Assembly (NCBI GenBank): GCA_031308135.1
Contig: JAHLJT010009436.1
Coordinates: 219,247,286-219,311,285, forward strand
Length of the DNA stretch: 64,000 nt
From: Acheta domesticus
Taxonomy: Eukaryota; Arthropoda; Insecta; Orthoptera; Gryllidae
Direction: 5' to 3'
Of this stretch, positions 18,471 through 28,470 are shown one piece after another. Every line of letters starts with the position of its first letter. The first letter of the stretch is position 1. Below the pieces are notes generated by a model. It had not been told where the DNA came from, made no database searches, and was given only the letters and a program-made list of their open reading frames with translations. The position numbers were made by a program, and so were the translations under genes.

Positions 18471-18880
18471 TTGATCCAAAGAAGACGCTGTGCCGCCAGG
18501 TATTTTCCCGTGGACGTCATACGCCGCAGCGTAATCGACACCGTATTGACATCGGAGACGGAATAGTAAGTGTTTTTTTTACAATAATTTTTTACAATAA
18601 TTTTTTTTACATAAATTTATGTAATGTCATTCTTAGAGCAGTGTTCTAAGTCTACGTCTCCTTGTTGCAGATTTGCAGTCTCAGCAGATAAGCAACACAT
18701 TTCAAAAATACGCGCCAGTGCAAGAAACAGTAAGTTATTTTAATATTTCATTATTTATTTTAAGTTTTAATTTGCGGATTATTTTTTGGGGTGGGGGAAG
18801 GAAAGTGAATGAAATATTTCAATAGACATATTTTAATTGTTTATTATATTTTAATTAGTTATGACAATTTTTTTTACTTG
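18471..18880 (+). other. Orphan exon-like segments downstream of the internal TIR copy
   Basis: Splice-like signals occur in order: a donor GTAAGTG at 18566, acceptors ending TTAG at 18636 and TTGCAG at 18670, and a donor GTAAGTT at 18730. The exon-like piece before the first donor reads RRRCAARYFPVDVIRRSV in one frame, but no combination that I tried continues it past the junction. It could be non-coding leader exons of a transcript started in the TIR-like copy, or a decayed gene. Confidence 0.35.
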
Positions 18881-19869
18881 TTACAAAATTCCATATTTGA
18901 TAAACATACTTTTGATATACGACCATATTTTGGGTCGATGGAGATCGTTTTTTTTGTATATTAGAACGACGTTGGCTTGATTGTTTTCGTTTACGCCTAG
19001 GTAGGTAAGGTGTGGTCGCTCTTTTAGAAATTGCTCCTCCGTAATCGATTTGATGAGGGGTGTAAATCTGAAACGAAGAATGACAAAACATGTAAGTACA
19101 AGTACAAGTATTCATGACATGTAAAAAAAACTTTGAATTTCATCACGCGGTCGTTTACATACCTCGCTGGTAAGAAGACCGAAAAGACATCTCCTATCGT
19201 CGCAACGTAGGATTCCTTATCGAATTTCGTGCTAATAATGAGTTGTATGCCGGTAATTTCAAAAAATACACCTTTGGGAATATTGCCAAAATTTAATCGG
19301 GTATTTTCACTTTCCGCTTTAGCTGACATCTCCTCCCATGGACTATAACAAAAAAAATTTTAACGCTTTAGTGAGAAAACGATTTTAGTGCTACGTTGTA
19401 TGTTTATACTATAAGATAACAATGACTTACTTTAGGGCTTTGAGCCGCTTATACACGTAGACGGTGCAGTCGGGTCTCACGTTTACTTTTACGACTTCGC
19501 CGTCGGCTTGATTAAAATAGTGGGCCCTTACAGAATCTGGCTTCTGTTTTTTGAATGGCAGAACCATTTCTAAACTCTGCGATTCTGGTTGCGTGACTGG
19601 AGGAATGGCGAGAGCGAATGCATCCGCCAGCTCATCCTCATCTGAATCGGGCGCGACAAGCATGTCGTGCTCCTCTTTATCGAATGGCTGTCCATGTATG
19701 TGGATGTCTCTGTGAAAAATCAATTCATGCACCATTTGAAAACATCGTATTCATGTATGAAACATTCAATTATTTCAAGATGTGCGTTCGTTGCAACTGA
19801 CGTCACTTACTGAGCTCGTCGTTTTTTTGCTGTTGTTTCTTCTGTCGGTGTCTGATTGTGGTTTGCCAT
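18881..19869 (-). CDS. Four-exon gene, probable ssDNA-binding replication protein
   Basis: Exons on the minus strand are 19811-19869, 19431-19709, 19163-19342 and 18881-19067. Introns are 101, 88 and 95 bases, all GT-AG (GTAAGT, GTAAGT, GTATGT; acceptors CACAG, TATAG, TTCAG), and all three in phase 2. Total coding length is 705 bases, 234 residues plus stop, with the frame kept at every junction. Exon 1 encodes a short basic N-terminus ending AKKRRAQ; exon 2 is acidic and then basic; exons 3-4 carry FGNIPKGVFFEITGIQLI, DVFSVFLPARF and LTYLGVNENN. This block resembles a small family common in arthropod viral and transposon genomes that I associate with an OB-like single-stranded-DNA-binding role; that function is inferred. 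It is divergent to the polymerase gene, which fits replication. Confidence 0.75.
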
Positions 19870-20230
19870 TTTGTTGATGCGAGCGCTGCAGTGTTAGGGC
19901 GCGGCGTGCTGACTGCGAGTGAGCATTTTCAAAGAGGATGTCCTCTCTTTATAGCCTAAACTGCTTCTTGCACCACTTCCGGTGTGTCAATGATGTCATG
20001 AACTTCTTTTAAAATTTCCGTTTAATTCCGTTGTCCTGTCTTTCCTCATCATCGCCGTCGTGCGCTTCTTACCACCATCTTTCTTCCGGCAAATAACGAC
20101 GTCCTGTTTTTCAACATCATGTCGACTGTAGCATCCGTAGCTGTTTCGACATCATGTCCGGCAACGCAGGACGTCCTGTTTTAAAAGTGCATGACAGTTG
20201 ACTTTCTTCGTTAGTCGAGCGTTGGCTGTC
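19870..20230. promoter_or_regulatory. Divergent promoter region between the spliced gene and PolB
   Basis: On the minus strand GTTTAGGCTATAAAGAG lies at about 19945-19965, some 80-90 bases before the ATG at 19869. On the plus strand a direct repeat with GACGTCCTGTTTT (about 20098-20112 and 20168-20184) leads into TTTTAAAAGTGC, near the likely PolB transcription start. CATCATGTC is also repeated. I infer a shared early-type promoter for both replication genes. Confidence 0.45.
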
Positions 20231-20319
20231 ATGGACTGTCGTCGAGACGTCGTTATTCATCGTTGCTTCTTCGTGGCAGTCATATTGTTAATGCTTTACA
20301 CCATTCTCGTGACTTGCTT

Positions 20320-20800
20320 ATACATACGGTGTACGGATTTTTTTTTTCTCTTTCATTTAATATGTAGGCGCCATGTGTTGAACTATGTTTTAATGGTTTT
20401 CTGTGTTTTGATTGTTTCTAGGTTTATCTCATCAGCACCAGCACTCCGTTGAACGTTGAAGGGAGCGGTGAACGTTCGCTAGCAACGTGAGGCTGGTAAG
20501 TTTTCTTTGACTTTCATTCAATACGTATGCGACATGTGTTGAAACATGTTATTCATTTGTTTTATGTTTTTGTTTGTTTCGATAGGTTCATCCCATCAAC
20601 AACACATATTGCTAATGAAAAAAATTTGTTTAGCCCGTTACGTTCGCGAGCAACGTGAGGCTGGTAAGATTTTTTTTTCTTTGAATTTCATTCAATACGT
20701 AGGCGACATACGTTGAAATATGTTATTCATTTGGTTTATGTGTTTTGCTTGTTATTCATTTGTTTTATGTGTTTTGCTTTTGTAGGTTCATCCCAGCAGC
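20320..20800 (+). repeat. Triplicated exon-intron units in the PolB leader
   Basis: Three related segments of about 150-180 bases each hold the same plan: in the second and third, an exon end (AGCAACGTGAGGCTG), a donor (GTAAGTTT and GTAAGATT); then TTTCATTYAATAYGTAGGCG-like intron sequence, an ATGTTATTCATTTG-like stretch, and a pyrimidine-rich acceptor ending TAG before GTTYATCYCAKCARCA. The first copy, at about 20330-20450, has a less clear donor. The second and third are good GT-AG introns; the third separates the PolB start from the rest of the gene. Confidence 0.75.
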
Positions 20801-23800
20801 AACAGCGCCGTTCTTCATGTATTGCAAATGCTCTCAATTGGACGAACGTTGTACAGTCTTTAAACAGTCGGGTTCAGCGTGGCATTATCGCGAATTCTTT
20901 GAATGACAGCGACCCCCTTACGTTTCTTAATCGCTGTCAAGTGCCCTTTCAACTGAAATTGTTCGAGCTCTTTGCTTCTCCTTCCGCGCCTGCTTTTAAA
21001 ATTTTTGCGCAACTCGAATGTCGTTTCATGCTCGAACGCCGCAATCCGGAGACGGGTGAGATCGTGGGCGAGATACAACCCATCTTTCTCAACGCTCGCG
21101 CTGCCGTGGTGACTCGCAGTGATGATATCGGGAAATTTTTTTTTTCAACGCATCGTTGATCCTATAAATTCCAAATTCGACGAGTTTCATGAACGGGAGA
21201 GCGGAAAAGCGCTTCATGAAATCGTTGCCCTTCATGTTCACTATCATCTTTTTGAGCCCATTGCTCACACTGGATCATCGTACATTCCGCTCCCCAATAG
21301 CATTGCTGCCCGTAAGGCCGTGGTGAATGTGCATAATCAAGATGAGAAATGTTTCTTGTGGGCGCTGGCTTCGGCTCTCTTTCATCGACGTCAGCCCCCA
21401 CGCGCCAAAATTTCTTCGCATGTCTCTCGCACTAGTACTTATCAGGCCATTTTTGACGAACTAGAAAATCAACTCGATTTGCGGAACATCACCTGGCCGA
21501 TGACTGTTCACGAGATTAAACGCTTCGAACATCAAAATTCTAAATATTCTTTTCACGTGTTTAATCTTGTTTGGTGTTCTGAAAAGAAAACGTGGAATGT
21601 TGTAGGCCCGGTGCACTTTGCGAAAACCAAAAAAGAGAACCATTTCAATTTTTTAATGTATGCATCAAGGGGGGTCACTCACTATGTTTGGATTAAAAAT
21701 TTGGAAAAGTTGGTGGGTAGTCAACACAGTACCCATGAACATAAGCTCTTCGCTTGCGAACGCTGTTTGAATTTGTTTCGGTCGCAAGAGAAACTCGAAG
21801 CTCACATGCTCGATTGTAGTGCCGTGTCGCCGGCACGTTTGACTGTACCATCTGCTTCCTCAGAGGCACGATTCATGCGTTTCAAGAATCACGCCCGCCA
21901 GCAGAGATGCCCGATTGCGGTGTATGTTGATTTTGAAGCGCTCACCGTTCCCGTCTCTTCGTGTGAGCCTTCGCCGAGCGACTCCTTTCTTCAGGCCTAC
22001 CAACTTCACGAGCCCTTTTCGGTAGGCGTGCAAGTGGTGTGCGATTTTGATGAAGCGCGCTCCCAGAGAATCGAGCTACGCGGGCGCGACGTCGCCAATC
22101 AATTGATCGATCATTTGGCGGACCTTGCAAAAGAATACGATGATCTTTTGAAGCATCCGACGCCTCTCCTTATGCGAGAGGAAGACGAAGTTGCCTTTCA
22201 AAATTCCGACGCGTGTCACATTTGCAAGGGTCCTTTTCTTCCAAATTCCGCTCGTGTGAGAGATCACGACCATTTCACAGGTCTGTTTCGCGGAGCGGCG
22301 CATCAAGATTGCAACGTCAACTTCCGGGCTCCGAAGCACATTCCCGTCTTGATGCATAACGGAAGCGGGTACGACTGGCATTTTCTCCTGCTGGCCTGGG
22401 CCGATAGTAGCTATCAAAAACTGAGCGTGATTCCGCACAATCACGAGAGATTCGTGTCCGTTTCTCAGAGAATCGGAGGTGTGGAATTGCGCTTTTTGGA
22501 CTCTTTTAAATTTTTAGGCGCATCACTTGATGGCTTGAGTCACTCGCTTTCTGATCGCGATTTGAAATTTACTCGGACGGCGTTTCCCGATGATGCGCTC
22601 TTTGCTCTGGCACGCAGGAAGGGCGTCTTCCCGTACGACTATGTCGATTGCATGGTGAAATTGGAAGAAACGTCTTTGCCGCCGCGCGAGGCCTTTTTCA
22701 ATCGACTCAAAAACGAACACATCTCGGACGAGGAGTACGCCCACGCGCAGACCGTGTGGGCGGCCTTCTCCTGCCGAAATTTAGGTGAGTACGCCGATTT
22801 GTATTTGAAAATCGACGTGTTGCTGCTCACCGACATTTTTGAAACCTTTAGAAATTTGTGTTTGAAGGTGTACGGTCTCGATCCCGCTTTCTATTTCACC
22901 GCTCCCGGTCTCTCGTGGGACGCCATGCTCAAAACCACCGGTGTCACGCTAGAGCTTCTCACGGACGTTGATATGGTTCTCTTTTTCGAAAAAGGCATTC
23001 GGGGAGGACTCGTTCAGGTGGTCGGGCGCCACGCCGAGGCGAATCACGCGCACGTGGGCGATTCCTTTGATGCATCTGATCAGGAATCTTATCTCTCCTA
23101 TGTCGATTGTAATAATCTTTATGGGTACAGCATGAGTCATCCGTTGCCCACAGGTCAGTTTAGATGGTTGACGGAGAAGGACATTTGCGCGTTCGACATC
23201 AAGCAGGCGGGCGCTCAGACCGATCGCGGATACGTTCTCGAAGTCGACCTCGACTATCCAGACGAGATTCACGATCGATTGAGCGATTTGCCTCCTTGTC
23301 CGGAGTCACGTGTGCCCCCCGACACGAAAAGCAGGCAAGTCAAGCTGATGGCGACGCTGTTGCCCAAGCGTCGCTACGTCATCCACATTCAAAATTTAAT
23401 TCAGGCGACTGAGTTGGGCGTACAACTCACCAAAATTCATCGCATTCTCTCTTTCGATCAAAGTCCTTGGCTTGCCGTCTACATGAACCTCAACAACTCG
23501 CTTCGACAGCGCGCGTCCTCCGATTTCGAAGATAAATTTTACAAACTCATGAACAACTCTGTGTACGGCAAGTCGATGGAGGACGTGCGCAACCACCGAC
23601 GCGTTTATCTCGTGAACAGATGGTGGGGGAAGTGTGGCGCGAGGAATCTTATCGCGAATCCAGCTTTCGTGCGCAGTCACCACGTGAAGGGCGATCTCAT
23701 GACCATCGAGTTGCTGAAAACGGAGGTGAAGCTCACGAAGCCCATTTATTTAGGATTTTGCATATTAGAAATTTCAAAATTAAGAATGTACGACTTCTTT

Positions 23801-24340
23801 TACCGGTATTGTAAAAAGGAGCTTCGCGATCTTCACCTTCTGTACATGGACACCGATTCATTTGTTTACTCTACCTCCACGAACGTGTACGCTGAGATGA
23901 ATCGGTGTTCAGAATGGTTCGACACGTCTTGCTTTCCTCCCGGTAACGCGTTCGACATCACGCCACGCAACAAAAAAGTACTGGGACTGTTTAAGGACGA
24001 ATGCGGAAACGACCCCATGATACAATTCGTAGGTTTGCGACCCAAAATGTACTCCTTTCTCACGCGCTCTCAGTCGGTCGTTTCTCGCGCGAAGGGAGTG
24101 CAGCGATCCATTGTTAAAAAATATACATTTCAAATCTATCTGGATTGTTTATTTCAAAATTCTAGTCGCATTGACAAGCAATGCTGCATTCGATCCAGAC
24201 ATCACATCAATTATTCTTTTGTCCAAAACAAGCGGTCGTTGCGTGTGGCAGACGACAAACGCTATTGGATCGATACATTCACGAGTTTGCCATGGGGCCA
24301 TTTCCGCATTCAGTGTACACGCCCGTCCATTTCTTCTTGA
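20615..24340 (+). CDS. POLB: Protein-primed DNA polymerase B (exons and one frame change)
   Basis: Exon 1 (20615-20663) starts at ATG and encodes about 16 residues; the intron 20664-20785 is GT-AG and keeps frame. The reading then continues to a run of ten T at 21136-21145, after which the conserved frame is the next one (from about 21119). The remaining frame of 1,073 residues has a C2H2-like finger (CERCLNLF), exonuclease motifs VYVDFEAL (about residue 270), NGSGYDWH (about 415) and YLKIDV (about 562), a treble-clef-like CHICKG with RVRDHDHFTG and CN (about 366-395), and polymerase motifs DCNNLYGYS (about 662), NNSVYGKS (about 811) and YMDTDS (about 910). It replicates the element by protein priming. 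The single-base change in the T run truncates it if real. Confidence 0.9.
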
Positions 24341-24443
24341 GCGTGTACGTTCGTCCCTGCTGGCGGAGGGGGTTTCCGGTGTAGATGTGATAGTTTAGGG
24401 AGAGCATTTGCAAACTGGTTGCATTCGTTCGTCGGCCGCCGTC
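24341..24443. other. Short gap between PolB and the PPxY gene
   Basis: No gene; the downstream promoter must lie here or inside the end of PolB. I see no clear TATA box. Confidence 0.4.
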
Positions 24444-25100
24444 ATGGAACGTTCTCCAGGGGACGTCGCAGACGCGGATGGCGGATGGAAGGAGCAGTTG
24501 GCGCATAACTTGTACACTCTCTGCGATGGCGTCGAAAGACTCTTCATCATTGTCAGCGTGACCAGCAGTCAGCGAGTCTACAGCGATGACGTCCTTCGGG
24601 GGTTAAGGTACGGTGCCGTTGTGTTGCTGAAAGCCGTCTATGATGCTCTGGATCTGAAAGAAGCGCTGAACGAAGGCGATGAAAAAACTCTTCACGATCT
24701 CGCTGTGAAATGTCATGAGAAAGTGGTGTGGTTCATGATGCTTCTCGGCGCACAAGCAAACACGCCGTGCTGCATGTGTCAGGCTGACAATTTATTCGTG
24801 CGCGGAAACGTCATCCGAAAATTTTTGGGCATCATGGGGGACCTCTCTCCCTTGGATAATGACGACGCGACGTCACCTCCCCCCACTTATGAAGGACTGC
24901 AGGATTATCCTCCACTGCAAACATTTATTATCACAGTGCACGCTCAAGTGTTAGCAGTCCTCGAAGCGCTCGGACACCTCCTTCGAGATCCGTTCGGCGA
25001 AGCTCTGCGTCAGCGCGTCTCTCGCGCTCGTGAAGTCATCCAGTCTCTTCGTCCGCCGTCCGAAAATCGTCCTCCGACGTACAGCGGCAGTGACTTGTGA
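24444..25100 (+). CDS. Unknown protein with two PPxY motifs
   Basis: An intact frame of 218 residues from ATG at 24444 (an upstream TTG would extend it, but is unlikely in a eukaryote). It is mostly helical with a CCMCQAD cluster in the middle. Two proline motifs, SPPPTYEGL (about residue 145) and RPPTYSGSD (near the C-terminus), each contain PPTY, a match to PPxY. In viruses PPxY late domains recruit NEDD4-type ubiquitin ligases and ESCRT for release or entry traffic; adenovirus protein VI has one. That role here is inference. It is the last plus-strand gene before the right TIR. No family recognised. Confidence 0.65.
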   Translation: MERSPGDVADADGGWKEQLAHNLYTLCDGVERLFIIVSVTSSQRVYSDDVLRGLRYGAVVLLKAVYDALDLKEALNEGDEKTLHDLAVKCHEKVVWFMMLLGAQANTPCCMCQADNLFVRGNVIRKFLGIMGDLSPLDNDDATSPPPTYEGLQDYPPLQTFIITVHAQVLAVLEALGHLLRDPFGEALRQRVSRAREVIQSLRPPSENRPPTYSGSDL

Positions 25101-25272
25101 TAGTGACAGTGACGTGACAGTGTGAAAGGGTCACCGTGATGGCTGCGGGTACGCGATAAAAAATTCTGTTCATTCGTGTTGTGCGCTTTCTAAAACGCCT
25201 ATTGTTTTGATACCCTCAAAAGCGAATATAATCATATAGACGTATTGCACATGACGTGAAAAGAGAGACGCG
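25101..25272. other. Spacer between the last gene and the right TIR
   Basis: Starts with repeated GTGACAGTGACGTGAC sequence directly after the stop and contains no coding frame. Probably a 3' end region. Confidence 0.4.
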
Positions 25273-26986
25273 TATCGAATTCATTTTTACCATGTATCAT
25301 GAAAAATGTTTCGAATTAAAATTTTTTTTACCGTGTATCATTTGGTTTCAATAAAAAAAATTTTAATTCTTATCGCACTGTTTTCATGTTTTTTTCCCCC
25401 TGTCACCGCCTTGTAGGGTTTCCTTTTATTTTCTCTCTAGCATATCCTCACATTACCGTCACGTTAGCACTAGAGCTGCGTTTCCCGCGTTCGCCACTAG
25501 AGCGCACAGGCGTGCACTCGTGGGTGGTAAGGCGATGCGGCCCAGCGCCGCGCGCCGTCCAAGGACAGCGAACGGAAGTCGCGCTTGATAAGATTGCGCG
25601 ACCGGCGAACGGATGTCGGCGGGTGATAGCGCTCGCGAGCGCCGCGGTCCGCAGCGAATGCTCATTATGAAGCGCTGGAGTGCACGCACGTGCGCTCTAG
25701 TGGCGAACGTTAGCACTAGAGCTGCGTTTCCCGCGTTCGCCACTAGAGCGCACAGGCGTGCACTCGTGGGTGGTAAGGCGATGCGGCCCAGCGCCGCGCG
25801 CCGTCCAAGGACAGCGAACGGAAGTCGCGCTTGATAAGATTGCGCGACCGGCGAACGGATGTCGGCGGGTGATAGCGCTCGCGAGCGCCGCGGTCCGCAG
25901 CGAATGCTCATTATGAAGCGCTGGAGTGCACGCACGTGCGCTCTAGTGGCGAACGTTAGCACTAGAGCTGCGTTTCCCGCGTTCGCCACTAGAGCGTACA
26001 GGCGTGCACTCGTGGGTGGTAAGGCGATGCCGCCCAGCGCCGCGCGCCGTCCAAGGACAGCGAACGGAAGTCGCGCTTGATAAGATTGCGCGACCGGCGA
26101 ACGGATGTCGGAGGGTGATAGCGCTCGCGAGCGCCGCGGTCCGCAGCGAATGCTCATTATGAAGCGCTGTTCAGTTCAGTTCAGGGCGCTGTGCGTTTCG
26201 GTCCGTGAATTTTTGATCCGTTTGTTTTCGCGATGGCAAATCCTTTGCACTACAGGCACTGTTTTCATGTTTGTTTTTTTCCCTGTCACCGCCTTGTAAA
26301 GTTTCCTTTTTTTCTCTCTCTAGCAACTCCCCACATTCCATTGCAGGCGCTAGAGGGGGAGGGGGAGGGGGAGGGGGAGCGGGCGCCGCGATAGAGGTCT
26401 CCTCCCCTCCCCGCCCGGGCGCGCGCGCGCGCGCCGCCGCCGCCGCGCACCAAGACACCCGCCTACCAGGCACCTCCAGAGACGATGTCGTCGTAGCTCA
26501 GAGCCAGCGTGCTCGCCCGACCGCTTCCGCCGCTGGCGCGCGCACAGGAAGCGGGACTCGGGCGCGGTTCGAGCCACCCTCGGGCGGCGCGTTTTTGAGA
26601 ACGGCGACGCCGCCGACCCCTGCGCTGCTGCTTCCGCGCTACCAACCTTCGCCGACAGAGCGCGCCGCACGCGCGCTACCAACCTTCGCCGCCAGGGCGC
26701 AGCACACGCGCGCTTCCACGCTTCGCCGCCAGGGCGCAGCACACGCGCCCTTCCACGCTTCGCCGCCAGGGCGCGCGCACACGCGCGCTTCCACGCTTCG
26801 CCGCCAGGGCGCGCGGCGCCTTGTGTCGGCACAGGGGGCTATCTCGGCGGCCTTGTGACGTCACAGCGACCTTGTGACGTCACAGGGGTTTATCTCGTGG
26901 CGCCGGGTGTTTACAGGGGTGGGCCTGTGTAGTGCGGGTTGCATTTAACCCCACTTCCGTCGCAGCTACGGCCATTACTCCCTACT
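25273..26986 (-). repeat. Right terminal inverted repeat of the Polinton (~1,714 bp)
   Basis: Mirror copy of the left repeat, without indels. It has the inner 70-bp module (25375-25442), the three hairpin units (about 25462-26168), the outer module (26256-26325), the minisatellite (about 26631-26815) and the terminus ending CTCCCTACT. The 232-, 195- and 160-residue open frames are the same spurious translations as on the left. Confidence 0.93.
25462..26168 (-). repeat. Array of three 246-bp hairpin units, right TIR
   Basis: Mirror image of the left array; landmark CGAATGCTCATTATGAAGCG recurs at 246-bp spacing. One unit differs from its neighbours by GTACAGG against GCACAGG and by GATGCCGCC against GATGCGGCC, and the same differences appear in the left array at the mirrored place. 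Confidence 0.88.
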
Positions 26987-26992
26987 GACAAC
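26987..26992. repeat. Right 6-bp target site duplication GACAAC
   Basis: Identical to 4642-4647; marks the right boundary of the insertion. Confidence 0.95.
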
Positions 26993-27109
26993 CGTGCTAC
27001 ATTTACTTTCCCGTATACGTGAGTACAGTACACGAATAACATACTAGTTTATGGGAAAGAGAATAATCATGGCTCAACAGAAAAAAGTTTAACTGAGGAG
27101 CTTGATCCC

Positions 27110-27330
27110 TACACTGAGAACAATGGTATCGTGATAGGGTCAAGGGATACTATGGGCAAGAATTAAAGGTACAGTGCCAAGATATACCTTCGCGATATTT
27201 GGGTATCGCGAACGTGGTCTTCACTGGAATTGAATGTCCTATAAGGAGCGTTGGGGACCACGGGAGGACCTGGTAGGTACTTTAGGAGCCGATAGATTGC
27301 AGCTGCAAAGAGGATGGGGTGAAACCATAA
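27110..27330 (+). repeat. Dispersed repeat, family A, copy 1
   Basis: Shares spaced words with 30960-31180: GTGGTCTTCACTGGAA against GGTGCTCTTCACTGGGAA, and CTGGTAGGTACTTTAGGAGCCG against CTGGTAGATATTTTAGGCACCG. Same orientation, clearly diverged. Likely an old interspersed repeat; class unknown. Confidence 0.5.
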
Positions 27331-28080
27331 AGCTAGCCCCGATTCAAGATTACAAGAAACTAACTTATAAGGAAAGGTCTTTGCACTTTTGTAGCACGAA
27401 TAATTAAAATACGTTTTCAAACGGTTTTAAAATGATATCTTCAATCGCCATCCGAACGAAATACCACTTTCTATACATTTGTCTACATCTTTATTAATGT
27501 TTGCCAACGTCTCCGATATTATTTCAGTAGTATAACTTTCCTTTGCGGCACTCACAAGCAACCAATCTTTATAAATGAGGTCTCTAAAAAAACAAGCAAA
27601 AAACAATCGCATCTAAATATTCATGTCACATGTAACCCGCAATACTTGTCAGTGTTTTCGAATCAATATCGTCAAATAAATCCCAAACAAAGCGTTTTGT
27701 TTAGGAGTTATTTGACAAACCTTTATTGAAAATGTGTTTCTAACACCAATTGCATTGTTATTTTTGTTTAATATTCTGTACGTACATTAGAATTTACGTA
27801 CGTACATTACATTTATACATTTTTAAACAAATAAACATGTTTCATTGACAACTTTCCTTCTTAATGGAAATGATAGAGAAATCGATAGGGAAAGGGTGGG
27901 GTTTAACAAGTGGGAGTCCTCGCATGTGTACGCCACTTGTATTATAAAATTTTTTATTTTTGCAATCGCAGAGAATGTTTGATTCTGACTAGTTAGGCTT
28001 GTCCTATTTGAATTTTTTGCATGAAAATATACATTAGTTTTTAGCAACATCGTATACTTTTCTCAGCCAATTATGTTAAT
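27331..28080. other. AT-rich sequence without recognised features
   Basis: Only short frames with no family resemblance. A paired ACGTACGTACATT-like element at about 27780-27810 is the only pattern seen. Confidence 0.55.
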
Positions 28081-28249
28081 TAATATTCTTCTATTATTCT
28101 AATCTCAAAGATGCGTTCCCAGATATCAGCGTATTTCCACAGAGAACCCTGTTCCTTTTGTTTCCTAACAGAGGGGGCTTCCCGACTTCCCCAACCCAGT
28201 CGTCCTCCGTCCGTGGAAACGGTCCGCCATAATAAACCCTCGCATTTAA

Positions 28250-28470
28250 TTAAGCGAGTAGTGGTCCAGCAGGAGGCGCTTGGGGGGCGCGGGGCGGCCA
28301 TCTTGCAGCCCGGAGAAGAGTCGCCATCTGGGCAGCGCGGCGCGGCGGGACGGCGTGCGGAGGGGCGGGGGCACCTTGTGACCGCCTGTTGCGCGGCGCC
28401 CGTTGGTACTGGGAGTTCGCCGCCCGCCCTTGGGAGCGACCAGCAACGCACCGCGTCTCGCTGCTCCGGG
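28250..28470. other. CpG-rich island
   Basis: Unmethylated-type GC-rich sequence rich in CG (GGCGCGGCGGG-like) in an AT-rich surround. Could be a host promoter or first exon; no coding frame supported. Confidence 0.4.

Larger units (their letters stand above)
4648..26986. mobile_element. Complete Maverick/Polinton (adintovirus-like) element, 22.3 kb
   Basis: The element is bounded by inverted termini (AGTAGGGAG at the left, CTCCCTACT at the right) and a perfect 6-bp duplication of target DNA. It encodes the full set expected of Polintons: rve-type integrase, protein-primed DNA polymerase B, FtsK/HerA-like packaging ATPase, adenain-type cysteine protease, double-jelly-roll major capsid and penton-like minor capsid proteins. 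It adds accessory genes (RING, PLA2-like, Cys-rich, VDLQG-motif, PPxY, fibre-like). Capsid and integration genes are all on the minus strand; the polymerase is on the plus strand near the right end. Families of this kind are thought to be able to form virions as well as transpose. Several core genes here carry frame changes, so this copy may not be autonomous unless those are assembly errors. Confidence 0.96.

Noticed and set aside
20198..20452. Small membrane protein with two hydrophobic segments
   Set aside because: The second hydrophobic part is translation of a T-rich intron-like unit; the first could be a leader peptide, but splicing there is unclear.
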